A stretch of 64,000 nucleotides of DNA, taken from Kappaphycus alvarezii. Lineage: Eukaryota > Rhodophyta > Florideophyceae > Gigartinales > Solieriaceae. Location: the NCBI GenBank assembly GCA_002205965.3, contig NADL03000591.1, positions 372,001 through 436,000 on the forward strand, in the 5' to 3' direction. Every line of letters begins with the position of its first letter. Position 1 is the first letter of the stretch. Below the pieces are notes generated by a model, which did not search any database, was not told the DNA's origin, and saw nothing but the letters and a program-made list of their open reading frames with translations. Positions 9,324-21,655 of this stretch are shown here, in pieces. A program made the position numbers and the translations under genes.

Positions 9324-10874
9324 ATGTATATCACATGTACGCTCTTACAAGAGCTCTTTCACTGCAGTTTATCACCAAAAACACCATTCTCAATGCCAAT
9401 TCACATTGAACCTTTCATTGTCATTTCAGAATCTCACTTCTCGCTTCGATTGCTGTGCTCACTTAATGTAGGCTACATGGCCTTAAGCATATACAAGAAG
9501 GGAGATGTGCGCATTCACTCCTATAACGGTGATGCTCTGGATATATTCATGAACGGATACCTGGATCACAATCTTTCGGATTCAGGCGATGACTGCGATC
9601 TTTATGACACATAAATAGAACGAATCGACGCTAGAAAGCGCATATCGCGCAACCAACCAATCAACTACGACATAGTAAAAGAAAAGATACCATTTTTCCT
9701 GGAAGAGCTACAACGCAAAACCAGTATCATTTTTGATCGAAGAGTGCTCAATGGATTTAGAGAGCTTAAAGCAGTTTGGATTCACCTCTACATCATCACA
9801 AAAGATGATTACGAGTGTGATGGGAACTTTATGAACTCATTCATAACATCTTGCAATCAAAATGAGTGGTTTTGCAATGCATTGATCACGTCAGGAATCT
9901 ACGAGCTAGAGCCGATGAACGGCGTATTTTTACTGTCTACAGACACCGGATGCAATAATGGATACGCAGACCATATTCTGTGACAAAATTCTAGTGAGAT
10001 TGGAATTGGTGTTTTGACGCGTTTCAAAGACCGCTTGACAACAAAGTTATACTTGTCGTCATAATCAGTGACGAGCATAATCATTCCAATGAACGTTAAT
10101 AATAATTATCGGGGAGTTATAGTTGCGAGATGTGTGAAGGAGAAGGTGTGGATTTTATGGATGGGAGACAGTTTCATCGTTAGATGCTCGAAATTCCGTA
10201 TGGAGTTCGTTGCTCATCTCATCGACCACGCACTAGAGACTCGAAATGAATGGAAAATAGGAAAAGCTAACTTCATGTTAGAGACGCTAGAGTATGAGAG
10301 TCAAAAGGGCTCACATAGTTGTGGTGCATACATTCTTTCCATGATTTCAGAGTTCGCAAGGACGACAGCGCTAATTCCGACTGAGACTTTTGTAGCTGGG
10401 TGTTCTGAGGATTTGACAGAGAAATGTCGTTGGACCTGTACTGAATCACGTATTTCGATAATCATGGGTGCAGTCTATTGTCGAAAACCCGTGACAGACG
10501 ATGTGGTGACAAACCAAATGCAGGAGCTTGTGCGTTCAAACAGATATTCTGCAAGGCAAAAAGATGGTTCTAGCTACAAGGAAAGGATTAAAAAACTTCT
10601 TTTCGAGAAGCTGAGCTTTTCTTTGGATAATGTAGAAGATCTGATATTTGAAAAACGTTCTTTCTCTCCAATATCCAATCTTCCACGGCCTGAGAATCCA
10701 ATCTTCCTCGGCCTGAGAGTCCAGTCGGATGTATGGTCTTCTGTATGCACTACGGTGAATGTAACAATGGTGATCATAAAACCGATGCAAAGGATTCAAA
10801 GAACTGTACTGCACAAGAGAAAGAGCTCCCTTTGGATAATGACATGGACGGCAGAGAAGATGAGGAATTTGTAA
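9324..10874 (+). pseudogene. ULP1/C48-like cysteine peptidase relic in the MULE
   Basis: Three open pieces in sequence (9324-9614, 9618-9983, 10068-10874), separated by stops, read as one protein. The C-terminal part has the layout of ULP1-family SUMO proteases. MNVNNNYRGVIVARC aligns with the usual IPxNxxxHWxLxVI strand, ILWMGDS with the catalytic Asp strand, and SHSCGAYILSMISEF with the Cys-Gly catalytic helix. The expected catalytic His is Tyr (TAT, one transition from CAT) and the following Trp is Arg, while Asp and Cys remain. If the alignment is right the protein would be inactive even without the stops. The N-terminal piece is acidic and unassigned. Identification is by motif spacing only; a profile search would settle it. 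Confidence 0.5.
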
Positions 10875-11470
10875 GAGATTTTGTCCCTCTCCATACGTCA
10901 GAGACACTAAATAGGCAGAGGGTGGCATACTCGGAGGATGATATTGTTGATAACAAAAATCATCAGCATGGCATAGTCCTCGACAGAGATGTTCAACATA
11001 AGCTGAATTTAAAACCAACCACGTAAAAAACAGAGAGGACGTTTGGGAGCAAACGAATGCGCTTAAATAATGAAGTAACCATTGAAGAGACAGGTAACAT
11101 TTTATCTTATATTGAGAAGCTTATGGAAGAGGGATTTGCATTCGGATCACAATGGGTAAGTGAGTACAGTCGAATTGGAAAGTATGTTCTCAGTGTACGG
11201 ATAAGGTGCCTGCAATAAAAAGTTACTCCCAAAGGAACTAGATGTAAAACGTCTTTTGCCGCGAAGCTGATGAGGAACAAGTTAAAATGGGCAATACAGT
11301 GTGATGGGGAGAAGGCTCACAACCACATGCGAAAGCACATGTCCAAAGAGGAGGTCCAAAGACGGGTAGAAGCCATCAAGTCCTCTGTAAAAGGTCAAGC
11401 TCATGACGGTATGTCTATTCCTTTCATACACTTCACACCAAAGGAACAGGCAGGATAGGCTTTAAAAAGA

Positions 11471-11731
11471 GTGAGCTCTTCTGAAGTGGTTCTTATGAGA
11501 GAAGAAGAAGATGATGACAGAGAGGAATTTATGAGCACAACAAAAGTCGAAAATGAGCGAAGAAAGCAGCAGAAACTCACGGGATTGGGACTAGTATCTT
11601 CAGAGGTTCCTAGACTCTCTTTAGCTGTCGATGAAGAAAACACTGATGATTCAATCGTAGACGTTTCAGAAAAGGCTAAAGATGTCGGTGGGGTGCAAAA
11701 TTTTCTTGCTGCTCAGCGTGGGCATGCTTAA
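11471..11731 (+). pseudogene. Acidic, charged coding remnant within the MULE
   Basis: An 86-codon frame, MREEEDDDREEF...VENERRKQQK, is strongly charged and lacks recognisable domains. It lies between the peptidase and transposase relics and may be the linker of one long element protein or a separate ORF. I cannot assign a function. Confidence 0.3.
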
Positions 11732-11949
11732 ACTGAGATCAGAGACTCTACTGGTTGTGAAAATCTCGAAACAGCAGCTACAAGACAAGTCCATAATGAA
11801 GCTGAGGAGGAAAAGGGAGAGAGCATGGCTGAAAGAGAATCCAATAGTGAGGATCAAGAAAGAGAGGTATGTGTTTTTGATATTCAAGACGGTGTTGCTC
11901 AAGCTGAAGTCTACTCAGTCCTAATATACCATACCCGCATCTTACAACA

Positions 11950-13182
11950 TTGTTTTATTTCTTTCCTCAGATGGATGCAGGTAAACATCGCAGTGTAACG
12001 TCTCTAACCACTTTTCTCTGCGCAGAATTTGCGAATGTAGACCAGAGTCTGGATGAGAACACAATACAAACAGCTGAAGAAGCTACGCGAAACGCATTCA
12101 TGGCATTTCTGGAATCAACACTGGTGTATGCAGCCCATGAAATCCTTCGCTATCTACAACACATCGCAGAGTGTCTCAGATTTTCTCTACAAATCAGAGA
12201 TTCCAAGTTTGTGGAAACTGAACCAACGAAACCACTATTATGCAGCTATTTGGTGTGTGTGTTGCGAAATTATGAAGGGGTACAATTTACATTCATGACA
12301 GGAGTCCGGCGTACAAAAGTGAATGCAGGAAATACCAAGGTTGAGAATTCGGCAAGTCAATGGATGTATGCCGTTGACATGTCTGAGAGCCAGCATAAGC
12401 ACCTTTCCAAAAGAAGTATTTATATCAAGCATGTCCCTCCTGAAATGACAAAGGAAGCTGAGCATACGTATAATAATCTTCATATCAAGTACTCCGAAAT
12501 CCTCACTATTTTTGAGGATACGTACGATATCAATGTTGACTGAAGACGCTTTCAGCAGCGTCTAATGTATCAGATGGAGGCAATATATCCAAAAGATAAG
12601 GAAAGCCTTAGGTTGTACAATAAACTCTTGAATATGAAAGCAGAAGACGATCATAACGCGGTTTCTTGCTCCACGGATGAGAATAAATGTCTCCATTCCG
12701 TGGCATGGGTTTTCCACGAATGGATCTCCGACTGAGAGATAGTACCAGGCGTTTCGATAGACTGCAAAGCGGTGTCAAACAGGTTTGGACTACCCTTGAT
12801 ATCTTTCAATGGAAAAGATAACGATGGGAACCTCAATACATACTTCATGGGATTCCTTCCGAATGAGTCGAGTGCAAGTTTTCAGTGGATACTAAAGTGC
12901 TTCAAGGAGTTTAATCAAATTTCTCCAAGCTGCTTCACGGTGGAAAAGAATTCAGGATGTATTTCAGCTCTTTGAGTGGTATTTCCTGTCTCATTCATAA
13001 TCTTGGATGACTTTCAACTCAATCAAAACCAGATGAAGAGCATCTCACAATGGTGTACAAAGATTGAAAGAACGCAATGGGCAGCAATTATGGGGAAGGA
13101 TCTCCATGTTCTCCGTGGAACTAGTTCAGTGGAGATCTTTCATACAAGGCGACAGATTTTTGAAGGTAGGTTCTTTCGATAG
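11950..13182 (+). pseudogene. MULE-type transposase relic
   Basis: The frame runs from MDAGKHRSV with stops at about 12541, 12733 and 12973. The centre (about 12740-13040) fits the MULE transposase domain. SIDCKAVSNRFGLPLISFNG matches the pattern DxTYxTNxYxxPLxxxxG with the first catalytic Asp. MGFLPNESSASFQWILKCF matches the ExxxsFxWlLxxf block. PSCFTVEKNSGCISAL matches the PxxixTDxxxAlxxAI block, and VVFPVSFIILDDFQLNQN matches the VFPxxxhxxCxWHixxN block. The second catalytic Asp (TD) reads TVE and the CxWH motif reads DDF, so catalysis is lost. Downstream to about 14560 decayed frames continue, with AHAMGPNAVQSLKRVLQKGL as a likely helical tail. No SWIM zinc finger was found. Confidence 0.65.
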
Positions 13183-16100
13183 CGTCAACAGGAACTTCCT
13201 AAATTGTACAAGTACTTGTACCGTCAAAAACTGACAATGCTTATCAAATGATACCGAGACATATATTTATCAAAGAGGTATATGTTTCAAGGAACGGGAT
13301 ATACAAAAGCACACAATGCGAGATATCAAAAGTTCATTTTGAGACGCGGAGTGCCATTTTCCGAAGTACCAAATGAAATGAGAACACTGACGCAAAACCT
13401 TAGAAACTAGAAGGCGCATCGTAGACAATGGTGTCCTCCCCGCCTTTTACAGAAGATATCCACATCACAGCTTCCGTTTCCAAGAGAGATGATCGATAAA
13501 ATGGTAGTAATGTTACTCAAGAAAGCCTTTCCTATTTTATTGAAAACAGTTTGAAGTATTCTGCATCATATATTGTTGTCGATGCGAAGGTAGTCGAAGA
13601 GTGCGACATGGAATGCGGGCGATTCGAAATAGATCGTGAGGATCTTGATGTTGATCATGAAAGCAATGGAGGTCAAATTGCTGTGTTCACTCTTCGATGT
13701 GCGTTTTAATCTCCAGGAATCCAGGCAAAAGCTCAGTCGACACCGTCAACCTTCACAGCATACCTCTACAGAAGACTGAGGGAAAAATTGCGGGTGGCTT
13801 TATATGTTAAAGACTGGGAAGAGGCGGAATTCCATGTGCTAATATCTCTCGAATTGCCACCGTGTACGGTGAAATATCAGAACGTTGGGAAACGGTGAAG
13901 ACTGTACTTGGTGCAAGAGTTTGGCTTGAAGAATTGTGGGACCCCTACTGGAGCATGGCCACAGAAAGATGGCAGTTGAAAGATATTGCGGAGCTGAGGT
14001 CTAAAATGGGCACAATTGGCAACCAATAAAGTTGATGGAATTTAGAAGATCTTGTAACGGTCAAGAAGAGAACGGCGAAATACCTGAGTATCTGCAACAC
14101 TTTCTGCGAGACCGCACCGTAGAAGAAGTTATTCAAAACATAAAAAACAACGTGAAAAAGAAGTCTAGAGCTATACAACTTGGGCAGACTGCTTGAAAGC
14201 ACTGTGTGATCAAATGCATCGTGTAGCTCACGCAATGGGTCCAAACGCAGTTCAAAGCCTGAAAAGAGTTCTTCAAAAAGGTTTGAACATTCTCAACGGG
14301 GGCGAATATCTCCCTCAGACTTTATTTTCCATTACCACCTCATTCCAAAAAGGTGCTTCCAGAAAATTGAACGAGAAACCAAGCATCTTCCCCGTCATAC
14401 GCAATCCAAATGGAGGTGTTTGCAAACCTACAAAACCCAAGAAGTCCGGCTTTGAAACAAAGAAATTCAAAACCAGAACCACTACCTGTGTGTCCAGACC
14501 TTTTGGGCTTAGTACGCAAGAACAAGAACAGGATAACAGAAGCAGGTCAAAAAGCAATTGACATTGTTGACCAACGACATTACAGATCTTAGAAACAATA
14601 TCGGATTAGACAGACGGGTACAGAGTAGTATAGAGGTAAAAATGTTGTGAACTTGCTAGAAATTGAAACGAGAACGCTAGTCGACGTATTCTCACAACCA
14701 TGCAACAAAATACTCGATTGGATGGAGCCCAGTCCTTTCAGGATATGAGCAAAAGATTCGAGTACAAAAGATCAAAGCAGAAGTGTTGTCTCTTGAAAAT
14801 TTTGAGGCGGTTTCTACGTCTCATACACCTGCAGTTTTTGTTGCTGGCCCGTTAAAAGAATAGGTGTTGATCAAATGACCTTTTGTACACTCTAAAAGTC
14901 TCAAGAGGCAGCGGGAAGTAGAAGCGACTTGTCAAAGCAAGAGTTGACTCCGTAGTGTACTGCAGAAGCAATCATTGCTTTAAAATTGGACTTTTTTTGT
15001 GGTAGAAGCAAAGAATTTGTCTGCGCCGAGGATAAACTGATTGAGATGGCGTCATGCGGCTGAGAGGTGTTGTTAAAGGAAATTAACACTTTGGTGGTGG
15101 TGCAGGTGATGCTTCAGGCTGCGAGAGCAGTGGCGGAGGTTAATTGCGCTTGAGTGGCGGTGGCGGGGATGCTTAGCTCTTTGATGTAGGTGGGGAAGAT
15201 CCCTCACACTGCTGTGGATGTCGAGTTGGTAATTTCTGGAGCTGCCGCTGTGGTGTACCAACAAAAGAAAGAGCGCATATCCATCGACGACAAATTCAAG
15301 TTGCCTACATATGCAGAGTCAGTGAATGCAAAAATTACAGGTGGAAAGGTGCACACGTGTAAAGGTTCATAACGCAACAGAAGGATAATACAGGCGCCGC
15401 TCAATACTCTTTCAGGGCTGATCTGATGGTCGTAGTGCTGTTTCGGGGCACGGGTAGCACTCCCGCTGTCGCCTCCAAGAGGGCCATACTGCGGCAGACG
15501 CAAACAAGCTCGTTGAGAGGGCCTCCTACCAAGGCGTGTTATGACTGTCTTTAGACGCCGACCCCCTAGCGCTGCCCTAGAGAGTCGGACTCACCTCTTC
15601 TTCTGCGCGGAGACGGCAGCAATGAGAGTGATCAATCCTCGCTACGCGCCTGGGAAGAAAGCATTTGCGGTCTGCTCGTTTACCTCCTGGACTTTCATAG
15701 TAGCTCTGAATCAAGTTCATTTAATGAAAGTGTCTCATTTTGGACCTGATGGTTACACATAACGTGTAATACAGAGAGAATGTCGCCAAAATGCTACCGT
15801 TACCAGTACGTCAGGTGAATTCTTCTTCAACATAGACCTTTTTAGAATTACCGTGGCCATTTTACACACACATAAGCTCTTTTTCTTCATTGAAGATACT
15901 GACAGTTTCGGGTTTTTGGACGGAGCACTGTGAGTGAGCACGGTTTCGCACCAGCCTGTTACATCGATACTTGCCAAATCGGCCTTAAAAGACACTATAC
16001 CGCACTTCTTTTCTTTGAAAAGCACTGTTCTTTTTCCAGTAGAATAATTTAAGTCGCTCAATATCCGTTTTCAAATCTGAATACTACAGAAACGGCAGCA

Positions 16101-17184
16101 AATAGTTCCTAAAAACAACTTCTTTCCACATGACTTGTATTGTTAACACTCTGATTGAATAGAACTCGCAAAATGAGCAACAGCACTTTGGCTCAGTGTT
16201 AGTCCCTGAGATTAGGTTTGAATCTTTTCGCTCTGGACCAGTCTTTTACCATAAGCATCCCAGATCAATATTAATTGTCGTGAGAATAATATATTTCTCT
16301 TTAACAGTAAAAATAATGCTTGACCATAGCTTCAAAACATTTGGAATTCTTTGCAAAGCTGTTGTGTGGATCATATCCGATTCTGTACTGTGGGATAAGT
16401 TTGAACTCTAACTTTTCATAACCAAGTCCATAGCCTTTTGGCGCTAAGTGCCATATATCGTTAGGTGTATCACGTGCATGACGTCCATTGAATGCATCCT
16501 CGTAGCAGTGCGCAGTTGAAATAGTCACAGCTTCTTTTTCTGTTCTGATAGATTTGAGACACAAACAAGGGACATGTAGTACATCAAAAATTGGAAAACT
16601 TAAGCATGAGGCTTGAAGCCATGGTTGGACTTGTGTCTTCGTTGATTGACAGTAGCGCTAAAATAGTCGCGCCTGGGATCGAATAAGAAGACCAAATTTG
16701 AATGTGAAAGTGAGTATTGTAATAAAAGACTGTTAAAGGCAACATAGACGCAACATTGAACAAGATACGTGCAGTCATGGTAAAAAGATTGTGTGTCCTT
16801 CGGCACGCCAATGGGTTGTGGCAATGACTGCGGTTGCTCTGGCGACGCAGTGTGGCGCTGCAAGAGGCGCTGCAAATGCAACTGGCAGCCATGCGCTGTC
16901 GCACGGTCGACAAAATGGAGGAAAATAAAGGCGAACACAAAACTGCAGGCGCGACCGAGAGCATGGCCGCGCGCAAGAACGTCTACGAAAAGTGGAAAGA
17001 AGCGGTGTATCTGGCGCAAGAGGGTGTTTTTTTCTGTCATAGGAGAACAAGCAAAGAAAACCCGCAAAAGAGCGACAAATCCAGCGTTTCAAATTTTGAA
17101 CTGTAGCTTACAATTTTTGCAAGCTTGCATGATATGAATGTACACCTGTATCTCTCAAAGAGGGGACCACAGCATGGAAAACAT

Positions 17185-17341
17185 CCAATAAGATACGCTT
17201 GAACTGGGGATCCGCTACTTGGCACGTTGTAAATGGTGGCAGCCCTTACTCAGGCATACTGTGGGGATCTCCTTCGAAATCTGTGAGTGTCTCCTGCCTT
17301 TTTGTGTGCAGCGTGTACACTGCGTGTAGTCGTCCCTATCC
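17185..17341 (-). repeat. MULE right terminal inverted repeat
   Basis: This is the reverse complement of 9077-9233 over all 157 positions, with scattered mismatches and equal length. It ends directly at the CTCCAACTC duplication (17342-17350). Confidence 0.9.
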
Positions 17342-18355
17342 CTCCAACTCTAGCTGCTTCACCCACCCACACTCTAACCCTTCTCAAACGGGTGCAGCAT
17401 GAGGCACAGGCAAGAGTAAATTGGCACGAAGACTCCTGGGCGAATGCCCCCAATCCGAACGCCCATAGCGACGCCGACATTCGACATCGTATCCGTTGCT
17501 TAGCGTTTCACTGCAGCCCCTCTGCAGCGTTTCTCTTCGCTCACCCCACGGCAGCTACGAAGGTGCCCACTGCATGCTGGCAGACCATGCTCTGCCGTCA
17601 CCTCGGGCTGCCAGTGTATGATGGCTCCATGCCCCTCAACTGCCACCACTGTGTCCACCCCTTGGACACCCTCGGGGATCACGCCGACGACCTATGCTGC
17701 CCTGGTTTTGGCCGTCTTCACCGCCCTACCTCGCTCTGTAATGCGTTTGCGACACACATTACCTGCTCCGCGGGTCTGGATACTCGGCACGAGGTTCCGT
17801 TCCTCGTCTCGAGCACTGAGCTCCGGCCCGCCGATATCATGGTACAACCCCCCTAACCCCAGAAGGCACAACGTTGCGCCCCATTGCGTGTGATATCACT
17901 GTCGACTCCTCGTTCAAGGCCGCAGTTCGCCCCAACGCGACCCCGGTTGCCGTTGGCGCTGCTGAACTGGCGGCCCGCGACAAGGTTACAACTCTGGAAC
18001 GTAGCATCGCCCGACGCTTCCCTGCTCCCTCAACTGGCCCATCTTCTGCGACCTAAACGCCGAACTTCATGTTTCGATCTCTGGCGTTTGATTCCCTGAG
18101 TGCCACTTCCCCTGGTACAATTGCGTTTATCGAGGAGTTAGTTCCGCGGATCTCGTCCAAGTGTCACTCGACACCTGGTGTTATCCGCAGTCGTATCTAA
18201 CAACGACTGAGTTGCACCCTCTGGTCATCCATTGCTCAAGCTATCTTGTCCCGAGCCCCGATGCGCATGGACGACGAGGCACATCCGGTTAGAGCTTAAC
18301 CGTATAGTTAGAATGTGCGCAGTCCCCACTAGATACTGAATGCATTAAATTTCTT
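17342..18355 (+). pseudogene. Non-LTR retrotransposon, segment 3 (C-terminal zinc-like domain and 3' tail)
   Basis: The frame resumes after the MULE with LAASPTHTLTLLKRVQ. It carries the C-terminal Cys/His-rich segment common in this kind of non-LTR protein: CHHCVHPLDTLGDH...CCPGFGRLHRPTSL (about 17641-17740), followed by GLDTRHEVPFLV and RPADIMV. A one-base frame change follows MVQPP. The protein ends with LAFDSLSATSPGTI (about 18082-18123). The 3' tail, CTTAACCGTATAGTTAG to GCATTAAATTTCTT (18294-18354), recurs alone at 52083-52142. The Cys/His pattern suggests nucleic-acid binding by analogy with other elements. The copy is dead. Confidence 0.82.
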
Positions 18356-21300
18356 TCTTTCAACCGAGAAGCTGCGTTCCGTCAAAATAAGCTTCTACTT
18401 TTACTGCACACTTGGCGCCAAAAACCAGAGTGTGAAAAGCAGACTGGCGACATTAGCAGCGCGTCTAAAAACACGATATAGGTTTTGCTAGTGTAGAACA
18501 GGTGAATAGGTTGAAATAAAATTGCTGATGTTTTTTATTTCAGTATCCAAGGCGGGGAGGCATTTTATAGGTAATAAACGATTACCTCTAGCATATCCAC
18601 CAGCTTCAAGCTAAACATCCTAGCAAATGGTCCTGGGGGCGGTTCTAGTGACCCTGACACTACAACGATCCTAACGGGGGAAAAACGGGGGTGTCTTTAT
18701 TGAGATGTATGAAATGGCTGGAACCCATTTCCAGTTGCAAATCTGCATGTCATATTAAATGCATGTACCGATGGTCGAAGAAATGTAGAAATCATTGCTG
18801 TCGAATTCCAGCACCAGCAACAGTCTATCAGAAAGTCGATGGGATGACCGCCAGCAGACACACAGCGTTAGAAGTTACTGCTATCGCCGAGTGTCGTTGT
18901 AGAAGGATGCCTCGAACCTTCCCAAACCGTTCAATTGCGCGGCTGGCGACGGATCTGGCAAGCTCCTAACGGATATTGCTGAAATTACAATGGGATAGAG
19001 AATATATAGACCACGTAGAATAGAAGTAGTAGTAAGGGGAACATGGATACACTAAAGGACTGTAAATAGACCATTAACAAATTTTATTTATCCTGTACTT
19101 TTTACGCTCCCTCTCTCTGCCCTGACATATATTTTTACTCACCCTTAGTCACGAAATAACCATTTTTGAACACGCAGATCGCAATTAATTGTTGTGAGGA
19201 TTTAATTTAGTGCATCATACTTCGCTATTTTCGTTAAGGAATCCTCAGGGTTGTCCTCACTCCGTAAAAATTCAATATCGAATATTTCTTCCTTTCAATA
19301 TGCACCTCTTACCAAAATTATATAAACCATGAGGCTTTTTTCCCACTTCAGTCAAAATGTTCGGTCTTAACCCGAATTGAAACTGCATACTAGGAGCACT
19401 TATGTGAAGAAGCATCGTGCGCAAGGGTTTTCTTCGGACCTCATAAAGCAATCTGCACACACCGCTACTTTGTAATATGCCTAAACTTTGCCCAAGACGA
19501 TGCTTTGAAAACTTTAAGTCCATCCGACACGTCATCGAGTCTCGGTTTCATTCTAATCATAAGAAAAAAGTCGGTGGATGTGCAAATTATAAGTCTATGA
19601 GCATTACCAAGGTAAAATTTGTGTAGGGACCTTTTCTTCTAGGAGCCGAAAGTTGTGCGCCGACTGCAGTTATATTTTTTTCTAATCAGTTACGCAAGAT
19701 CTTATTGTAAGATTGACTGGCTTGCATTTGGCGCGGCTGACGACTTTATGACAGTCTAACAGACCCCCAACAGTTCCGTAACTGACCATGTGGAAGCGGT
19801 TTTGTGAATATATTGGCGATATTTTAAGCATATGGAAAGTGAAAGAGGAGCATCCGGTACCGTTTCTTCAATATGATTCGGTGGCTTAGGTCAATACATT
19901 TTCTGCGCTTTGTTCCTCCGACGGAGCAAATCATCTCGAGGGTGGGGATATTGTCTAATAAGACCTCTGCAATCAGTTTAGGGTAAACATATAGCTCGCG
20001 GATTAGGTCAAGAACGAAGACTGCTTACAGCAGCTCAAATTTCATTGGAAAACACTCCGCTCCGGTCGTAGATTCAGCCAATATTGCTGTATTAGACACA
20101 AAAAGCGGTTATAACCTCATTCAAATAAAACGCCTGGCCTGGATGGGATTTGCGATCTACCATTGGCCAATTCGAAGTCAATGAAGGGTCTGACCGATAC
20201 AGTTGGTCAGGAGTCTTGGAATGGTTGGTACAACAAACCATACTCCTAGTGAGAGCGAAGTTATCGCATGGTTGCCTTGAGCAGAGAAAGTCGTGGTCAC
20301 CTGGTGAATGGTTCGCTTCTCCCAGTTTCGTTGTCGCGATGATTAGGTTCGGCGGGGTTCTATCGGGGAGGTGGAACACCGACTGTTTGGCGGTAGTTCG
20401 ATTGCTAGATGTGAATGCAAGGATCTACTATTATTGGTGAGTGAAGAAACGTGACCCATGGATAAGGGGTGAATTTACCGTTGACTGATGCCATGCTAGC
20501 CTGGTTGAGTGTACGGGCTGCGAGAAGTTACTGCTGCAGGAAAAAACAGTTGCCCGAGGCTGCTGTTATCTCCCAACCTAATTAATTGGAGGGAAGCACT
20601 ATTCGTATGATGTTGGATCCATACTCGTCTTTCATGATCGGAATGAACTAGCCGAGCAAGTCTTGCCAGTTAGTCGTTACAGTGAAGCCCTCACTGCAGA
20701 CGGCGATGAAGAGGAAGTCCTGCACGGCCCGTGTGATCAACACACAGAGGTCTGCTTCCGTGCTAGCGTGACCGGCGTCAGTAAGGCACTGGAGCATGGG
20801 TATAGTGTATTAATACGCTCCTGATGGAGTACCGTACAAGTTAAGGTTGTGTCACCCGATTGCGGATGACGGATTGCCTTGTTTGAAGCTTCCATAGCAT
20901 CATTTATGTCACCGAATGTGGAAAAGGGACTCGAAGCAGTAAGGTTCCATGACGTAAGCCTTTTTCAGAGTGAAGTGAGCGAAGAGAAGAGACTTATTGG
21001 CGACGATGAAAATGATCGTTTGGACTGATGGACGGTCCTCCATAAAATTGAATATGTGTGCCAGGGCCTTAATGTATGCTAGTTTGCATTAGGTTGCCTC
21101 TAACGCGCCTCTTGCTTTGCGCCTTAGAAGCGCCCTGTTCTTGGACTATTTGTAGTCTCAATCCAGATTGATGGGGACGAGACGGCTGGTGCCCGGCGGG
21201 GGATGGGATATCCATTCAAAACATTCTAATTGGTCCAGTTTGTCGGGTTTCAGTTTCCATGTCTCTGCTCAGCTTTTCCTGTCTGTGCATTGGTTGGAAG

Positions 21301-21655
21301 CAGCTGTTTTGAGGGGCGGTTTCATGTAAGGGTTGATGGTGGTGGGGAAGATGGGTACTAAGAACCGCTTATGCTTGGAAGGGATCAGGAATGCATGATG
21401 AAGTGTTTCGATTTTCTGCTAAATGAGATTAGCATGGTGTAAGGTGAGACTAGTCGTCTCCGTGGGATCTGTTAGAGCCTCCCATGACTGGAGGTCTTCC
21501 GCACGGCAGGGAAATATTCAGGCGCGTTCATATACGACAGCCAGTGGCCGCTGTCCATGCACTGGAGGAACTTGATCGGGACCTCCCTATAGTCAAGCTT
21601 GCACCCCCGTGGGAGACTCTAGACGTATCAGGCTTTGTAAGAGAGTGGAAGGAAT
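18356..21655. other. Intergenic DNA, no gene recognised
   Basis: Frames are short and broken on both strands. A minus-strand run at about 20.1-20.6 kb has fragments such as GWEITAASGNCFFLQQ and MASVNGKFTPYPWVTF that could be decayed coding sequence, but I recognise no family. The G-containing 18.6-19.0 kb stretch also shows nothing assignable. Confidence 0.5.

Larger units (their letters stand above)
9077..17341 (+). mobile_element. Mutator-like DNA transposon (MULE), 8265 bp, carrying a ULP1-like protease relic
   Basis: It has two 157-bp terminal inverted repeats (9077-9233, 17185-17341) and a 9-bp CTCCAACTC duplication. It contains a decayed C48/ULP1-like peptidase reading (about 9.32-10.87 kb) and a decayed MULE transposase (about 11.95-13.2 kb). 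Long inverted ends, 9-bp duplication and transposase type agree on the Mutator superfamily. The pairing with a ULP1-like protease resembles the plant Kaonashi MULEs; that comparison comes from family knowledge. All coding parts have stops, so this copy is non-autonomous. It is inserted in frame-preserving position in the older non-LTR element. Stretches 10.9-11.4 kb and 14.6-17.18 kb inside it show no recognisable gene. Confidence 0.87.

Noticed and set aside
16186-16240. tRNA-like boxes TGGCTCAGTGT and GGTTTGAATC
   Set aside because: Too close together, no acceptor stem, and imperfect box B; probably chance or a worn SINE piece inside the MULE.
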